Assembly (NCBI GenBank): GCA_021796435.1
Contig: JAJYXM010000016.1
Coordinates: forward strand, 502,625-566,624
Length of the DNA: 64,000 nt
Direction: 5' to 3'
From: a bacterium
GTDB lineage: Bacteria; Patescibacteriota; Patescibacteriia; 2-12-FULL-60-25
A model generated the notes under the pieces. The model was not told the DNA's origin. It saw nothing but the letters and a program-made list of their open reading frames with translations, and did not search any database. Shown here piece after piece: positions 8,631 through 17,089 of this stretch. Within the stretch, counting starts at the first letter, position 1. Every line of letters begins with the position of its first letter. Both the position numbers and the translations under genes were made by a program.

Positions 8631-9587
8631 ATGTACGCATCAGACGCCGAAAAATTGGAACAGATATGCTGCCCGGTGTGTAAGAGCGACGACTGTGAAG
8701 TCGTCGATGAGAGGACGGGCGGAGGAAAACATCTGAGAAGCGTGATCTGCAGACGTTGTAGCCACGTATACCTGAATCCGCGCGCAAGCCAAGCCGCTTA
8801 TGACGATTTTTATCGCAGCGGTTTCAGTGAAGGCTTCAACCAAATAGATGATAAGGAAAGTCTGGTGGGTCTGGCAGCCAGCAACGATGCAAAGACTGCG
8901 AGGCTCATCAAATTCATCGCACCGCACTTGCGGCCAGGCATGAAGGTACTCGAGATAGGCGCGGGTTACGGAAACATCCTGGCTGTATTGAGGGATAAGC
9001 ATGGGGCTAGCGAGGTCGTCGGCATCGAGCCGGATCCCATCGGACAGAAAGTAGCCCATGAGGTTTTCGGTCTGGACCTTCTTTCAGGAGTCTTGGCCGA
9101 CCATATAGGCGATTTTTCCGATAAGAAATTCGATCTGATCATCATGCATCATGTGCTTGAGCACTTCCTAGATCCGGATGAGATCGGCGAGGCACTGCAG
9201 AAACTGTGTGCCGAGGAAGGGATGGTCTACGTAGGAGTGCCTAACGTTTGTGCGTTGACCGTGCCGCGTGAGTTTTATTTCCGTTTTCCGCATGTACAAT
9301 ATTTCTCTCCATTCAGCCTGTTCCTGTTTTTGTGGAGATCCGGGTTCAAGGTCGTGGACCGTAAAGGATTCGGTCAGCCTTTGACCCTTTTGGCGTGTCC
9401 TATCGCTTCCGCGCAACCTATGTTAAGTTGGACTGAAGCTCGTGCAGTTTCTATCCCATATCGCAAGGTGATAAGTCGGGTAAGGTGGGGTAATATGCGA
9501 CAGCGGGCCAGGCTTTTCTTCAGGGACAAGGTGAAGCCCGTCGTGCCGAAAGGCATCAAGGAGATGTTGAAGAAGGCACTGCATTGA
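8631..9587 (+). CDS. Class I SAM methyltransferase with N-terminal zinc ribbon (third of three)
   Basis: A 318-residue paralogue. Ribbon cysteines are in CCPVCKS and CRRCSHVY, SAM motif I is VLEIGAGYGNIL, followed by GIEPDP and MHHVLEHF. Start and upstream stop are one base apart (TGATATG). Compared with the second copy the motif I Cys is Ala, a normal variant. The C-terminus is again strongly basic. It immediately precedes a GT-B/TagF-like transferase, which fits decoration of a growing glycan. Confidence 0.82.
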   Translation: MYASDAEKLEQICCPVCKSDDCEVVDERTGGGKHLRSVICRRCSHVYLNPRASQAAYDDFYRSGFSEGFNQIDDKESLVGLAASNDAKTARLIKFIAPHLRPGMKVLEIGAGYGNILAVLRDKHGASEVVGIEPDPIGQKVAHEVFGLDLLSGVLADHIGDFSDKKFDLIIMHHVLEHFLDPDEIGEALQKLCAEEGMVYVGVPNVCALTVPREFYFRFPHVQYFSPFSLFLFLWRSGFKVVDRKGFGQPLTLLACPIASAQPMLSWTEARAVSIPYRKVISRVRWGNMRQRARLFFRDKVKPVVPKGIKEMLKKALH

Positions 9588-9588
9588 T

Positions 9589-10977
9589 ATGTCTGACCAA
9601 AAAATCACTATCGCGTTCGCTGTCAGTCGGGGCTTGGTGTGCCGGAATATTTTGCGTACGGGTGTGCTGGAGGAGCTGCTCAAGGATCAACGTGTCAACG
9701 TCGTGCTTTTTTTCCCGCAGCGTGAGGGAGGGGTGCCGGACTATCTGCGGCAGGAATTCGATCATCCGCGCATCAGAATCGAAGAAGTCGCTGAGATATC
9801 CGAGTCACGTTGGGCCAAGCGACTGTGGAAGCCGGTAGCCGATAATCTTGTCTATACGGAGTCGACTGATCTTCTGGCGCGAGAGGGCAGTGCTAAGGTC
9901 AAACCCGTGCCGGCTTGGTGGTATCCAATCCATAAGCGTCTTTTTGGCTTCTTGTCCAAGTTCGATGCCTTAAAGCGAGCGGCACGTTATCTGGATGTCA
10001 GACTTTTTCCTATCCGGGATTATGATGAGTTGTTCAAGCGTATTAAGCCGGATGTCGTATATGCCGGATCGATAATCTCCAACTACGACATCTGCATCAT
10101 CAAGGCGGCTAAGCGCCATGGTGCAAAGGTCGTCGCCATGCAGAAGGGCTGGGACAACTTGCAGCGCCAGCTGATCAGGATCATGCCGGATGCTCTTCTG
10201 GTCCAGAATAAAGAGATGGCATTGGCCGCGAAAAGCGTGCAGAGATTCACTGACCAGACGGTCAAGCTGACGGGCTTTCCGCAATTCGATATCTATGTAA
10301 ATCAGGTAGGCCTGTCTTCGAGGGATGATTTCATGCGAGGTTTCGGCTTGGATCCTGAAAGCAGACTCATCTTCTTCGGCTCTGAGGGGACATGGACGCC
10401 GCAGGATGACCTGGTCATCGACCAACTTTTGGAGATGCGAGAGCGCGGTGATTTTCCGTTCAAGGTTTCATTCGTTTTACGTCCGCACTTCAGCGACGTG
10501 CAGAAAGAAAGATATAAGCGTTTCAAGGGCAGGCCGGGTGTGTTCGTGGATGACGAATATCGCTGGAGTACTTTCTTTTACGATAATTGGGATCCGGCGA
10601 AAGAGGATATGATAAAGCTGGCCAGTGAACTTAAATATGCTTCAGCGGTCGTCTGTTATGCCTCGACGTTGTCGCTCGATGCCGCCTGTCTGGACAAGCC
10701 TATAATCAACGTGGCATTCGGTTCCTTCATCCGTCCGGATGGGACAGATTCTACATCAAACCTATATAAGATGGAGCATTATCAACCGGTGATGGCGAGC
10801 GATGCGGTAGAGATCGTCAAGAACGCAGAAGAGCTGAAACGTGCGATAATCCATTCAGTGGATAAACCTGATTATCGGACTGAGGGAAGAGAGAGGCTCA
10901 GGGAGACGATGTGCGGGCCTTTGGACGGTAAATCCTATATCCGGATCGCTCAAGCGTGTTCAGAATTAGTAAAATGA
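9589..10977 (+). CDS. GT-B / CDP-glycerol glycerophosphotransferase-like protein
   Basis: A 462-residue protein with a GT-B look: an N-terminal Rossmann half with DVVYAGSIISNYDICIIKAA, and a C-terminal half with RLIFFGSEGTW and ASAVVCYASTLSLDAACLDK. The last motif resembles the TagF/CDP-glycerol glycerophosphotransferase family, where Ser-Ser-Asp segments bind the CDP donor. No membrane helices are evident. With a putative CDP-polyol pathway upstream, a transferase of phospho-polyol units is possible. An ordinary nucleotide-sugar GT-B enzyme is equally possible. Its start follows the preceding stop by one base. Confidence 0.6.
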   Translation: MSDQKITIAFAVSRGLVCRNILRTGVLEELLKDQRVNVVLFFPQREGGVPDYLRQEFDHPRIRIEEVAEISESRWAKRLWKPVADNLVYTESTDLLAREGSAKVKPVPAWWYPIHKRLFGFLSKFDALKRAARYLDVRLFPIRDYDELFKRIKPDVVYAGSIISNYDICIIKAAKRHGAKVVAMQKGWDNLQRQLIRIMPDALLVQNKEMALAAKSVQRFTDQTVKLTGFPQFDIYVNQVGLSSRDDFMRGFGLDPESRLIFFGSEGTWTPQDDLVIDQLLEMRERGDFPFKVSFVLRPHFSDVQKERYKRFKGRPGVFVDDEYRWSTFFYDNWDPAKEDMIKLASELKYASAVVCYASTLSLDAACLDKPIINVAFGSFIRPDGTDSTSNLYKMEHYQPVMASDAVEIVKNAEELKRAIIHSVDKPDYRTEGRERLRETMCGPLDGKSYIRIAQACSELVK

Positions 10978-10984
10978 CAAAACT

Positions 10985-11845
10985 ATGTCTCGAATAGCGA
11001 TAATGGGAACAGGGATGGTCGGAGGTGCTCTTGACCGTTATTTCAAGTCCCAGAACCTACAGGCTGGTCTTTTTGACCCGCCAAAAGGTCTGGATGACGT
11101 CGCCGTGTTGGGCGAGGCTGACGTGATATTCGTCGCTGTGCCGACCCCATATTACCTGCCTGACCGGCAGGCGGGTCTCGACGGTTCAGGTTTTGATGAT
11201 TCGTTCATGCGCGCCGCGATAGATGCCATCCCTCAGGAGGGAAAGACTATCGTGCTCAAATCCACCATAACACCGGGCACTACAGAAAGATTCCAAGCAC
11301 TATATCCTCAGCATCGGATCTTGTTCAATCCGGAATTCTTGACCGAGACGACTGCGGATCATGACATGCAGCATCCTAAGCGGCAGATCGTCGGCTATAC
11401 GCAGGAGAGCAGACGCGATGCGGAATTGGTGATGGGACTTTTACCGCGCGCGCCGTTCGAGAAGATCGTCGCGGCGAAAGAGGCGGAGATGGTCAAATAT
11501 TTCGGGAACGCTTTTTACGCCTTGAAGGTCGCTTATGCCAACCAGATGCATGACCTATGCCAGAAGATGGGAGTCGATTATGACGCGGTCAAGGAGTGCG
11601 CCAAAGCGGAGCCGATGATCGTGGGCGACCAGCACAACACGCATCTCGAGATCTACCACAAAGGTTATCGCGGATATGGCGGTAAGTGCCTGCCGAAAGA
11701 TACGCGCTCAATCATCCAACTGGCGGAACAGATGGGTATAGACCTCACTTTGTTGAAGGAGGCGGAAAAATATAATAACGAGCTCCAGAAATCACAGGGT
11801 ATAGATATCCAGTGGGTTGAGGGATCGCCTAAGAAGGGTAGCTAG
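10985..11845 (+). CDS. UDP-glucose/GDP-mannose dehydrogenase family protein, short form
   Basis: A 286-residue member of the UDP-sugar 6-dehydrogenase family, which oxidises a nucleotide hexose to its uronic acid in two NAD-dependent steps. The N-terminal NAD fold shows IMGTGMVGGAL and VPTPYY. The catalytic cysteine is in GYGGKCLPKDT. The protein stops soon after the central dimer domain, so it lacks the usual C-terminal UDP-binding domain (typical length about 390-450). It may be a naturally short form or use a partner. It begins 7 bp after the preceding gene. Confidence 0.8.
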   Translation: MSRIAIMGTGMVGGALDRYFKSQNLQAGLFDPPKGLDDVAVLGEADVIFVAVPTPYYLPDRQAGLDGSGFDDSFMRAAIDAIPQEGKTIVLKSTITPGTTERFQALYPQHRILFNPEFLTETTADHDMQHPKRQIVGYTQESRRDAELVMGLLPRAPFEKIVAAKEAEMVKYFGNAFYALKVAYANQMHDLCQKMGVDYDAVKECAKAEPMIVGDQHNTHLEIYHKGYRGYGGKCLPKDTRSIIQLAEQMGIDLTLLKEAEKYNNELQKSQGIDIQWVEGSPKKGS

Positions 11846-11868
11846 TATTTGGTAGCTAGTAGTTGGTA
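11830..11868. repeat. Left inverted repeat flanking the four-helix-bundle gene
   Basis: Short tandem units (GGTAGCTAGTATTTGGTA, then AGCTAGTAGTTGGTA) precede the gene. Their complement recurs downstream at about 12241-12277 (ATACCAGCTACAAGCTAC, then TAATACCAGATAC). Match is imperfect. The pair frames the gene and the left unit overlaps the end of the dehydrogenase gene. Confidence 0.65.
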
Positions 11869-12242
11869 TGGGCACTGAAGAAAAGGTAAAAATAAAAAAT
11901 TTCTGCGATTTACTTGCTTGGCAGGAGGCGCATCAGTTGTCTTTGTGCGTATATCGGACAACAAGAGAATTTCCTAGAGATGAGGTTTACGGTCTTGTTT
12001 CACAGATGAGACGTGCATCCGTATCGGTGTCATCAAATATCGCAGAAGGTTTTGGGAGGAGAACGAATCCTGATAAAAGGCATTTTTATGATATGGCGGG
12101 TGGTTCTTTGGCGGAGCTGCAGAGCCAACTTCATTTGGCGCGTGATTTAGTTTATCTTCCCAAAGAAAAAACTGTAGAGTTGCTTGAACGCACAGAGAGG
12201 GTCTATAAATTACTAAATGGCTTGATTGGTTTTATTTCCTAA
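11868..12242 (+). CDS. Four-helix bundle protein (23S rRNA intervening-sequence / S23 family)
   Basis: A 124-residue four-helix bundle protein. Diagnostic segments are AWQEAHQLSLCVYRTT, LVSQMRRASVSVSSNIAEG and the C-terminal helix. Members occur inside 23S rRNA intervening sequences and as Avd in diversity-generating retroelements, where they bind nucleic acid. Most stand-alone copies have no known role. Here it sits between the nucleotide-sugar dehydrogenase and epimerase genes, bordered by imperfect inverted repeats made of AGCTAC/TACCA units. This looks like a mobile insertion in the glycan operon. Confidence 0.88.
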   Translation: MGTEEKVKIKNFCDLLAWQEAHQLSLCVYRTTREFPRDEVYGLVSQMRRASVSVSSNIAEGFGRRTNPDKRHFYDMAGGSLAELQSQLHLARDLVYLPKEKTVELLERTERVYKLLNGLIGFIS

Positions 12243-12277
12243 TACCAGCTACAAGCTACTTAATACCAGATACTTAT
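12241..12277. repeat. Right inverted repeat flanking the four-helix-bundle gene
   Basis: Contains ATACCAGCTACAAGCTAC and TAATACCAGATAC, the approximate reverse complement of the left units at 11830-11868. It fills the whole gap between the small gene and the epimerase start. Confidence 0.65.
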
Positions 12278-13192
12278 ATGCATTATCTCGTCACTGGCGG
12301 GGCGGGGTTCATCGGCTCCAACCTCGTCGATAAACTGATCGAAGCGGGTCATCAGGTACGCGTCCTCGATAACCTTTTCACCGGCAAGCGTTCGAACGTA
12401 AACCCGGCCGCGGAGTTCGTGTTGGCCGATTTCACCAAGCTGGAAGAGATACGGCCTCATTTTGTCGGCATCGATGGGGTGTTCCATGTGGGCGCGATCC
12501 CGCGTATCCCTTTATCGATCGAGAAACCTATCGAGACCATGCAGGCTAATGTGATGGGCACGTTGAATGTACTTGTCGCGGCGCGCGACGCCAAAGTCAA
12601 GCGCGTCGTCTATTCGGCGTCATCATCCGCCTATGGGGATCAGAAGGAAATGCCGCTCCGGCCAGATATGCGTCCGAATCCTTTGAACCCCTATGCCTTG
12701 CACAAATACGTCGGTGAGATGTTGTGCGAAGAGTTCAGCCGTCTGTACGGATTACCGACCGTGTCATTACGTTATTTCAACGTATACGGCCCACGTATGG
12801 CGAACGAAGGGTCCTATGTAACCGTGATAGCGATCTTCATGAGACAGCGGAAGGCGGGAGAGCCATTGACGATCGCCGGAGATGGCGGACAGACGCGCGA
12901 TTTCACGCATGTTTTCGATGTCGTGAGGGCGAATATGTTGGCCATGGAGTCTGACAAGGTGGGCAAAGGTGAAGTGGTCAATATCGGTGCAGGAGAACAA
13001 CACAGCGTAAATGAAATCGCAGCCGCCATCGGCGGAGAAACAAAACACATAGACGCACGATCAGCAGAGGCGCGTGATACATTAGCCGACATCTCTCTGA
13101 CGACAGAGCTTATCGGTTGGCAGCCGCAGATCAAATTCGCGGATGGTTTGAGGGAATTGCTTAAATCAGAAGGGCTCGAACCGGTGAACTGA
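12278..13192 (+). CDS. NAD-dependent nucleotide-sugar epimerase/dehydratase
   Basis: A 304-residue extended SDR enzyme. TGGAGFIGSNL is the NAD-binding glycine motif, YSASSSAYG the catalytic Ser region and YALHK the YxxxK pair. YFNVYGPR is typical of UDP-glucose or UDP-GlcNAc 4-epimerases and related C4 enzymes. It follows the dehydrogenase and four-helix gene in the same direction. The product is probably a C4-epimerised UDP sugar or uronate, but family members overlap so much that the exact substrate cannot be read. Confidence 0.82.
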   Translation: MHYLVTGGAGFIGSNLVDKLIEAGHQVRVLDNLFTGKRSNVNPAAEFVLADFTKLEEIRPHFVGIDGVFHVGAIPRIPLSIEKPIETMQANVMGTLNVLVAARDAKVKRVVYSASSSAYGDQKEMPLRPDMRPNPLNPYALHKYVGEMLCEEFSRLYGLPTVSLRYFNVYGPRMANEGSYVTVIAIFMRQRKAGEPLTIAGDGGQTRDFTHVFDVVRANMLAMESDKVGKGEVVNIGAGEQHSVNEIAAAIGGETKHIDARSAEARDTLADISLTTELIGWQPQIKFADGLRELLKSEGLEPVN

Positions 13193-13207
13193 ATAATGGC
13201 AAAGCAC

Positions 13208-13272
13208 GTCATCCCGGACTTGATCCGGGATCCAGTGGTTCAGGCCTGGATTCCCGCCTGCGCGGGAATGAC
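13208..13272. repeat. Palindromic intergenic repeat (GTCATCCCGG ... GGGAATGAC type)
   Basis: Composite palindromic repeat between convergent genes. Its first arm is GTCATCCCGGACTTGATCC and its last is TTCCCGCCTGCGCGGGAATG. The same unit recurs at 22057, 23274, 23944, 33812, 61209, 61711 and 62351. It could act as a transcript-end hairpin for both neighbours. Confidence 0.85.
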
Positions 13273-13295
13273 AAAAGGTGAAGGAGGAGCGTATA

Positions 13296-14669
13296 TTACG
13301 TTCCTTGTCTGCGCACGATTATCCCGATCGTCTTAAGCAGAATCGCCACATCAAGCAGAGGTGAACGGTTTTTGATGTAGTACAGGTCGAACTGGACTTT
13401 CTTCAGGTTGTCTTCGATGGTCGAGGCGTACGGAAAATTGACTTGCGCCCAACCGGTGAGGCCAGGGCGCGTCAGATGGCGCAGATTGTAGTACGGCATC
13501 TGGCGTGTCAGCTCCGCGACGAATTCAGGGCGTTCAGGGCGTGGTCCGATGAAAGAGAGATCTCCACGCATGACGTTCCAGATCTGCGGGAATTCATCCA
13601 AGCGCGTCTTGCGCAGGAAGGAGCCGACCTTGGTGACGCGGGGGTCGTTGGCGACGGCGAACTGCGGTTTGCCCTCGGCTTCGGCATCTTGACGCATCGT
13701 ACGGAATTTCCACATGCGGAATTCCTTGCCGTGTTTGCCGACGCGCATCTGTGAATACAGGACCGGACCTTGCGAAGTGAGTTTGATCGCTAGCGCCACG
13801 AAGGGATAGATGAGCAAGGTGAATATGCCGAAGGGGATCGCGAGCAGCACGTCAGCGACGCGCTTGAAGGCGTCGTACCATATCTTGTCGTGTTCGCGCA
13901 GGTTCTCGAGGAACCAGGTCTGCGAGACGTATTCCAGAGGCACGCGGCCTGTGACGGTCTCTTCCAGCGATGCCCGGTCGAGCAAAGCGACGGGCGTGAA
14001 AAGCGTACGATAGAGCGAGTCGCGTAACCCGGGTACTTCTTCGGGACGGTGACCTAGGACTACTGTATGGATATTCTGTTCTTTCAAGATAGAGTCGATC
14101 AGTTCGATGCTCACATACCAGGTGATTGTACCGTCGTCGAAGCGCGAGCCAGGGGAGGTCTCGGCCACAGCTACAAGCTCGAAGCCCATGGCGCTGGTCT
14201 TGAGCAGTTTGTGCAGCCTTTCGGCGTCATGCGCATGGCCGACGAAGAGTATGCGGTTGCGGAAAAGCGATGGTGCGATATATCGGTTGAAGGCCAGGCG
14301 CCAGGCGTATCCGAGGAGCAGGATCAGCACGAAGTCCAGGATCAGGTTGGTGCGCGGAGCGATGCCGAACACGGGGAAGAGGTAGAAGAAAGCCAAAGCT
14401 ATGATGAGATTGGCCAGCATGCCTTCGAGGAAAGTGCGGAAAAAAGCGATGTTGTCTTTCACCAATTTGAGGTTATAGAGCCCGACGACATAAAACACGA
14501 CCAACCAGACTAGTCCCAGGGCGGTGAACGGCAGTTCATGCGCATCCCAAGTCTGTGGTTCTATGCTGCGATAGCGGATAAGCAGCGTCAGGATCAGGGC
14601 CAGCTGGAAGATGGCGAAATCACCAGCCACCAGGATGAGCCTTTTTATCTTAAGTCCGAAGTTGAACAT
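13296..14669 (-). CDS. Undecaprenyl-phosphate hexose-1-phosphate transferase (polyprenyl glycosylphosphotransferase)
   Basis: A 457-residue initiating transferase that loads a sugar-1-phosphate onto undecaprenyl phosphate and so starts repeat-unit assembly. The N-terminal half has about four to five membrane helices and a CoA-binding-like domain (WbaP/Wzx-type PHPT layout). The C-terminal catalytic domain shows KRVADVLLA, MWKFRTM, KTRLDEFPQIWNV, SFIGPRPERPEF and RPGLTGWAQV. The length matches the long WbaP/PssY form. It is on the opposite strand to the rest of the island and divergent from the subtilase gene. Confidence 0.92.
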   Translation of the reverse strand: MFNFGLKIKRLILVAGDFAIFQLALILTLLIRYRSIEPQTWDAHELPFTALGLVWLVVFYVVGLYNLKLVKDNIAFFRTFLEGMLANLIIALAFFYLFPVFGIAPRTNLILDFVLILLLGYAWRLAFNRYIAPSLFRNRILFVGHAHDAERLHKLLKTSAMGFELVAVAETSPGSRFDDGTITWYVSIELIDSILKEQNIHTVVLGHRPEEVPGLRDSLYRTLFTPVALLDRASLEETVTGRVPLEYVSQTWFLENLREHDKIWYDAFKRVADVLLAIPFGIFTLLIYPFVALAIKLTSQGPVLYSQMRVGKHGKEFRMWKFRTMRQDAEAEGKPQFAVANDPRVTKVGSFLRKTRLDEFPQIWNVMRGDLSFIGPRPERPEFVAELTRQMPYYNLRHLTRPGLTGWAQVNFPYASTIEDNLKKVQFDLYYIKNRSPLLDVAILLKTIGIIVRRQGT

Positions 14670-14742
14670 GGCACTAGAGTGTCAAATTTTAGCCATTTCG
14701 TCCAGTATTGCCCGTTGACGGTTCCGGAATTACCATGGGGCC

Positions 14743-16602
14743 ATGGTCAGGGCTTCATCCCCTAAAGTTTGGTATTTCGCGCTGGGTGTCGCTTTTTTGA
14801 TTTTCGTCAAAATACAGCCTGTGCAGGCGGCGGTAATAGACGATACTTTTGCGGGAAAACAATGGTATCTGGGCGCCATAAAGGCGCCGCAGGCTTGGGA
14901 TATAACGACGGGCACACAGGATGTCGTCGTAGCGGTCATCGACAGCGGAGTCGACATCGATCATCCTGACTTGAAGGACAATATCTGGGTCAATCCCCAC
15001 GAGGTCGCTGATAACGGCAAAGACGATGATGAGGATGGTCTAACCGATGACGTGCACGGTTGGAATTTCGTGAAAAATGATGGTGACGTGCGTCCCAGCA
15101 TGTCCAGCGACGGAAGCAAGGAAGCGTATTTCCATGGTACTGCCGTCGCTTCGCTCATCGCCGCCAAAGGGAATGATGGCATCGGTATCGCGGGCGTGGC
15201 ATGGAACGTGAAGATCATGCCCTTGGTTGTCTTGGGACAGGATGGTTATGGACAGGACGGCGACATCATCAATGCGATCAGATTTGCCGTTGCACATGGC
15301 GCAGACATAATAAATTTGAGTTTCGTAGGGAATGATTTTAACCAAGGTTTGGATAGCGCGATACGTGAAGCGGCGGCGCAGGGAGTCTTGGTCGTGAGCG
15401 CGGCAGGGAACGGTACGGCACGAGCCGGAGACGACCTCGATTTGCTGCCCGGCTATCCGGCTTGCGATAAAGGCGTGGCAGGACGCGGCGTCTTGACCGT
15501 GTCGTCAGTGAACCAGGCGCATCAACGCTCACCATATGCGAACCATGGTTCGTGCGTGGATTTGAGCGCTCCGGGTTACGACATTTTCGCGGCCCGGCCG
15601 GTGAAGGACCAGAAGACCGGCATCGCGGGTTCTGGTTACGTGGACAAGCTGAACGGGACATCCTTGTCCGCTCCTTTGGTCAGCGGCGTCGCGGCATTAT
15701 TGAAAGCGCATCATCCTGAATGGGGAGCTATCGAGCTGGCCGAACGTCTGAAAGATACCACGAGCAGTCTGCCGCCAGGCGTTACAGGACTCGGCAGCGG
15801 AATCGTCGATGCGGCAAAAGCTTTGTCGGATGATGCACAGACCGAAATGTTGGGCCCTTTGCATCTGCAGGCGGCTGACCAAGGACAATCACCGGAAATC
15901 CGGGTACTTTCGGCGACAGGAAAAGAGTTGTCGCATTTTTTTGTCGGCGGCGGCGGCGATAGGCGTGGATTGCGTGCAGCCTTCGTGCGTTGGACCGGAA
16001 ACGAACTGCCGGAAATAGCGGTCGTGTACCAGGATGATCCGAGCGGTTTATGGCGCATCTTCAGTTTTGACGGTTTGCTGTTGGCGGCGGGTAACTTAGG
16101 ACCCATAAAAGACGGCCTGTATCTGGCGGCGCAGGATCTGGATTCGCAGGGCGCTGATTCATTGTTCATGGGTGAGACTTCGGGCAATAGGGCTTGGCTG
16201 GTCTCGCGCAAGAACCCTGTCCCGACGCAGATAACGACCTTGGCGCAATCCATGCACGGCGTAGTCGCTTTGTCCGTCTCCATCCCTGTGCCGTCATTCC
16301 TCGTGGTGCCGGCAGTGGGCAGCGGTAGGCTGACTATCCTCGGAGATTCAGGCAAGAATCTTTCGAATGGTTCGATCAAAGCCCCGACTGCGGGCAGCCG
16401 CTGGGTCGTACATCGGACGAGGGATACGGCAAGCGATGCGATCTTCGATCTATCCACTGATGGCGCACGCTTGGTTTTCAGCGAGGATGCATCCGGATTG
16501 GAGCTCACTAAGGGAGACGTGGAAGTCACATCTTGGCTCCAATCGCCATCCGGCGAACCTGCGGGTGAAGGTTGGCGGGAATTCGAGGTATGGCCAAGAT
16601 GA
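14743..16602 (+). CDS. Secreted S8 subtilisin-like serine protease
   Basis: A 619-residue exported protease. Residues 1-29 form a signal peptide ending VQA. The catalytic triad is D67 (AVIDSGVDIDHPDL), H131 (FHGTAVASL) and S307 (LNGTSLSAPLVSG), with N223 as oxyanion residue. After about residue 365 a C-terminal domain of some 250 residues rich in beta-type, FG-GAP-like repeats (for example SFDGLLLAAGNLGP) follows. There is no obvious propeptide, unusual for a subtilisin. The stop overlaps the GtrA start (ATGA). It may process surface proteins or serve in nutrient uptake. Confidence 0.93.
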   Translation: MVRASSPKVWYFALGVAFLIFVKIQPVQAAVIDDTFAGKQWYLGAIKAPQAWDITTGTQDVVVAVIDSGVDIDHPDLKDNIWVNPHEVADNGKDDDEDGLTDDVHGWNFVKNDGDVRPSMSSDGSKEAYFHGTAVASLIAAKGNDGIGIAGVAWNVKIMPLVVLGQDGYGQDGDIINAIRFAVAHGADIINLSFVGNDFNQGLDSAIREAAAQGVLVVSAAGNGTARAGDDLDLLPGYPACDKGVAGRGVLTVSSVNQAHQRSPYANHGSCVDLSAPGYDIFAARPVKDQKTGIAGSGYVDKLNGTSLSAPLVSGVAALLKAHHPEWGAIELAERLKDTTSSLPPGVTGLGSGIVDAAKALSDDAQTEMLGPLHLQAADQGQSPEIRVLSATGKELSHFFVGGGGDRRGLRAAFVRWTGNELPEIAVVYQDDPSGLWRIFSFDGLLLAAGNLGPIKDGLYLAAQDLDSQGADSLFMGETSGNRAWLVSRKNPVPTQITTLAQSMHGVVALSVSIPVPSFLVVPAVGSGRLTILGDSGKNLSNGSIKAPTAGSRWVVHRTRDTASDAIFDLSTDGARLVFSEDASGLELTKGDVEVTSWLQSPSGEPAGEGWREFEVWPR

Positions 16603-17078
16603 TGGATGGCGTCAAAAAAATCGTCGTGGCGATAAAGAACGAACGCAGACGTTTGATGATTTTTTTCGTCGTCGGGATAACGGCTAACGCATTGGTCATC
16701 GGGATGTACGCCTTGTTTTCGAGGATTTTGTGGAGCCGCGGACCGAAGACCTTGGAGTACGCCATCTGCGTGATCCTGGGTACGCTGGCGAATTTCGAAG
16801 CTAACCGATACTTCACCTTTTCAGCAGCGAGGTCATACAGTTCTGCGTTACGTTTCGGTCTGGTGGCGGTGGTGGCGATAGGTTTGAGCAGCACCTTGTT
16901 TTGGTTGGGCCATGACGTCCTGCACATCAACGATATCCTGGTGGCGGTCGCGAACGTTTTCATTATCGCGGTATTCACGTTTTCCGCTCACCGGTTGTTC
17001 ACCTTCCATCCCGATCCTTGGCGCCATTTCGGGAAATCGCGCCTTAATAGTAGCACCGAGCAGACGAGTGAGTTATAA
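16599..17078 (+). CDS. GtrA family membrane protein
   Basis: Four membrane helices with the GtrA layout (FFVVGITANALVIGMYALF, NFEANRYFTF, FSAHRLFTF). GtrA proteins are thought to help move or position polyprenyl-phosphate sugars. ATG 16599 overlaps the protease stop and has GAGGT upstream; in-frame starts at 16572 (TTG) and 16590 are less likely. The ending after the final helix is rich in Ser and Thr and is not conserved in the family. Confidence 0.88.
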   Translation: MMDGVKKIVVAIKNERRRLMIFFVVGITANALVIGMYALFSRILWSRGPKTLEYAICVILGTLANFEANRYFTFSAARSYSSALRFGLVAVVAIGLSSTLFWLGHDVLHINDILVAVANVFIIAVFTFSAHRLFTFHPDPWRHFGKSRLNSSTEQTSEL

Positions 17079-17089
17079 TTGGGCAAAAC

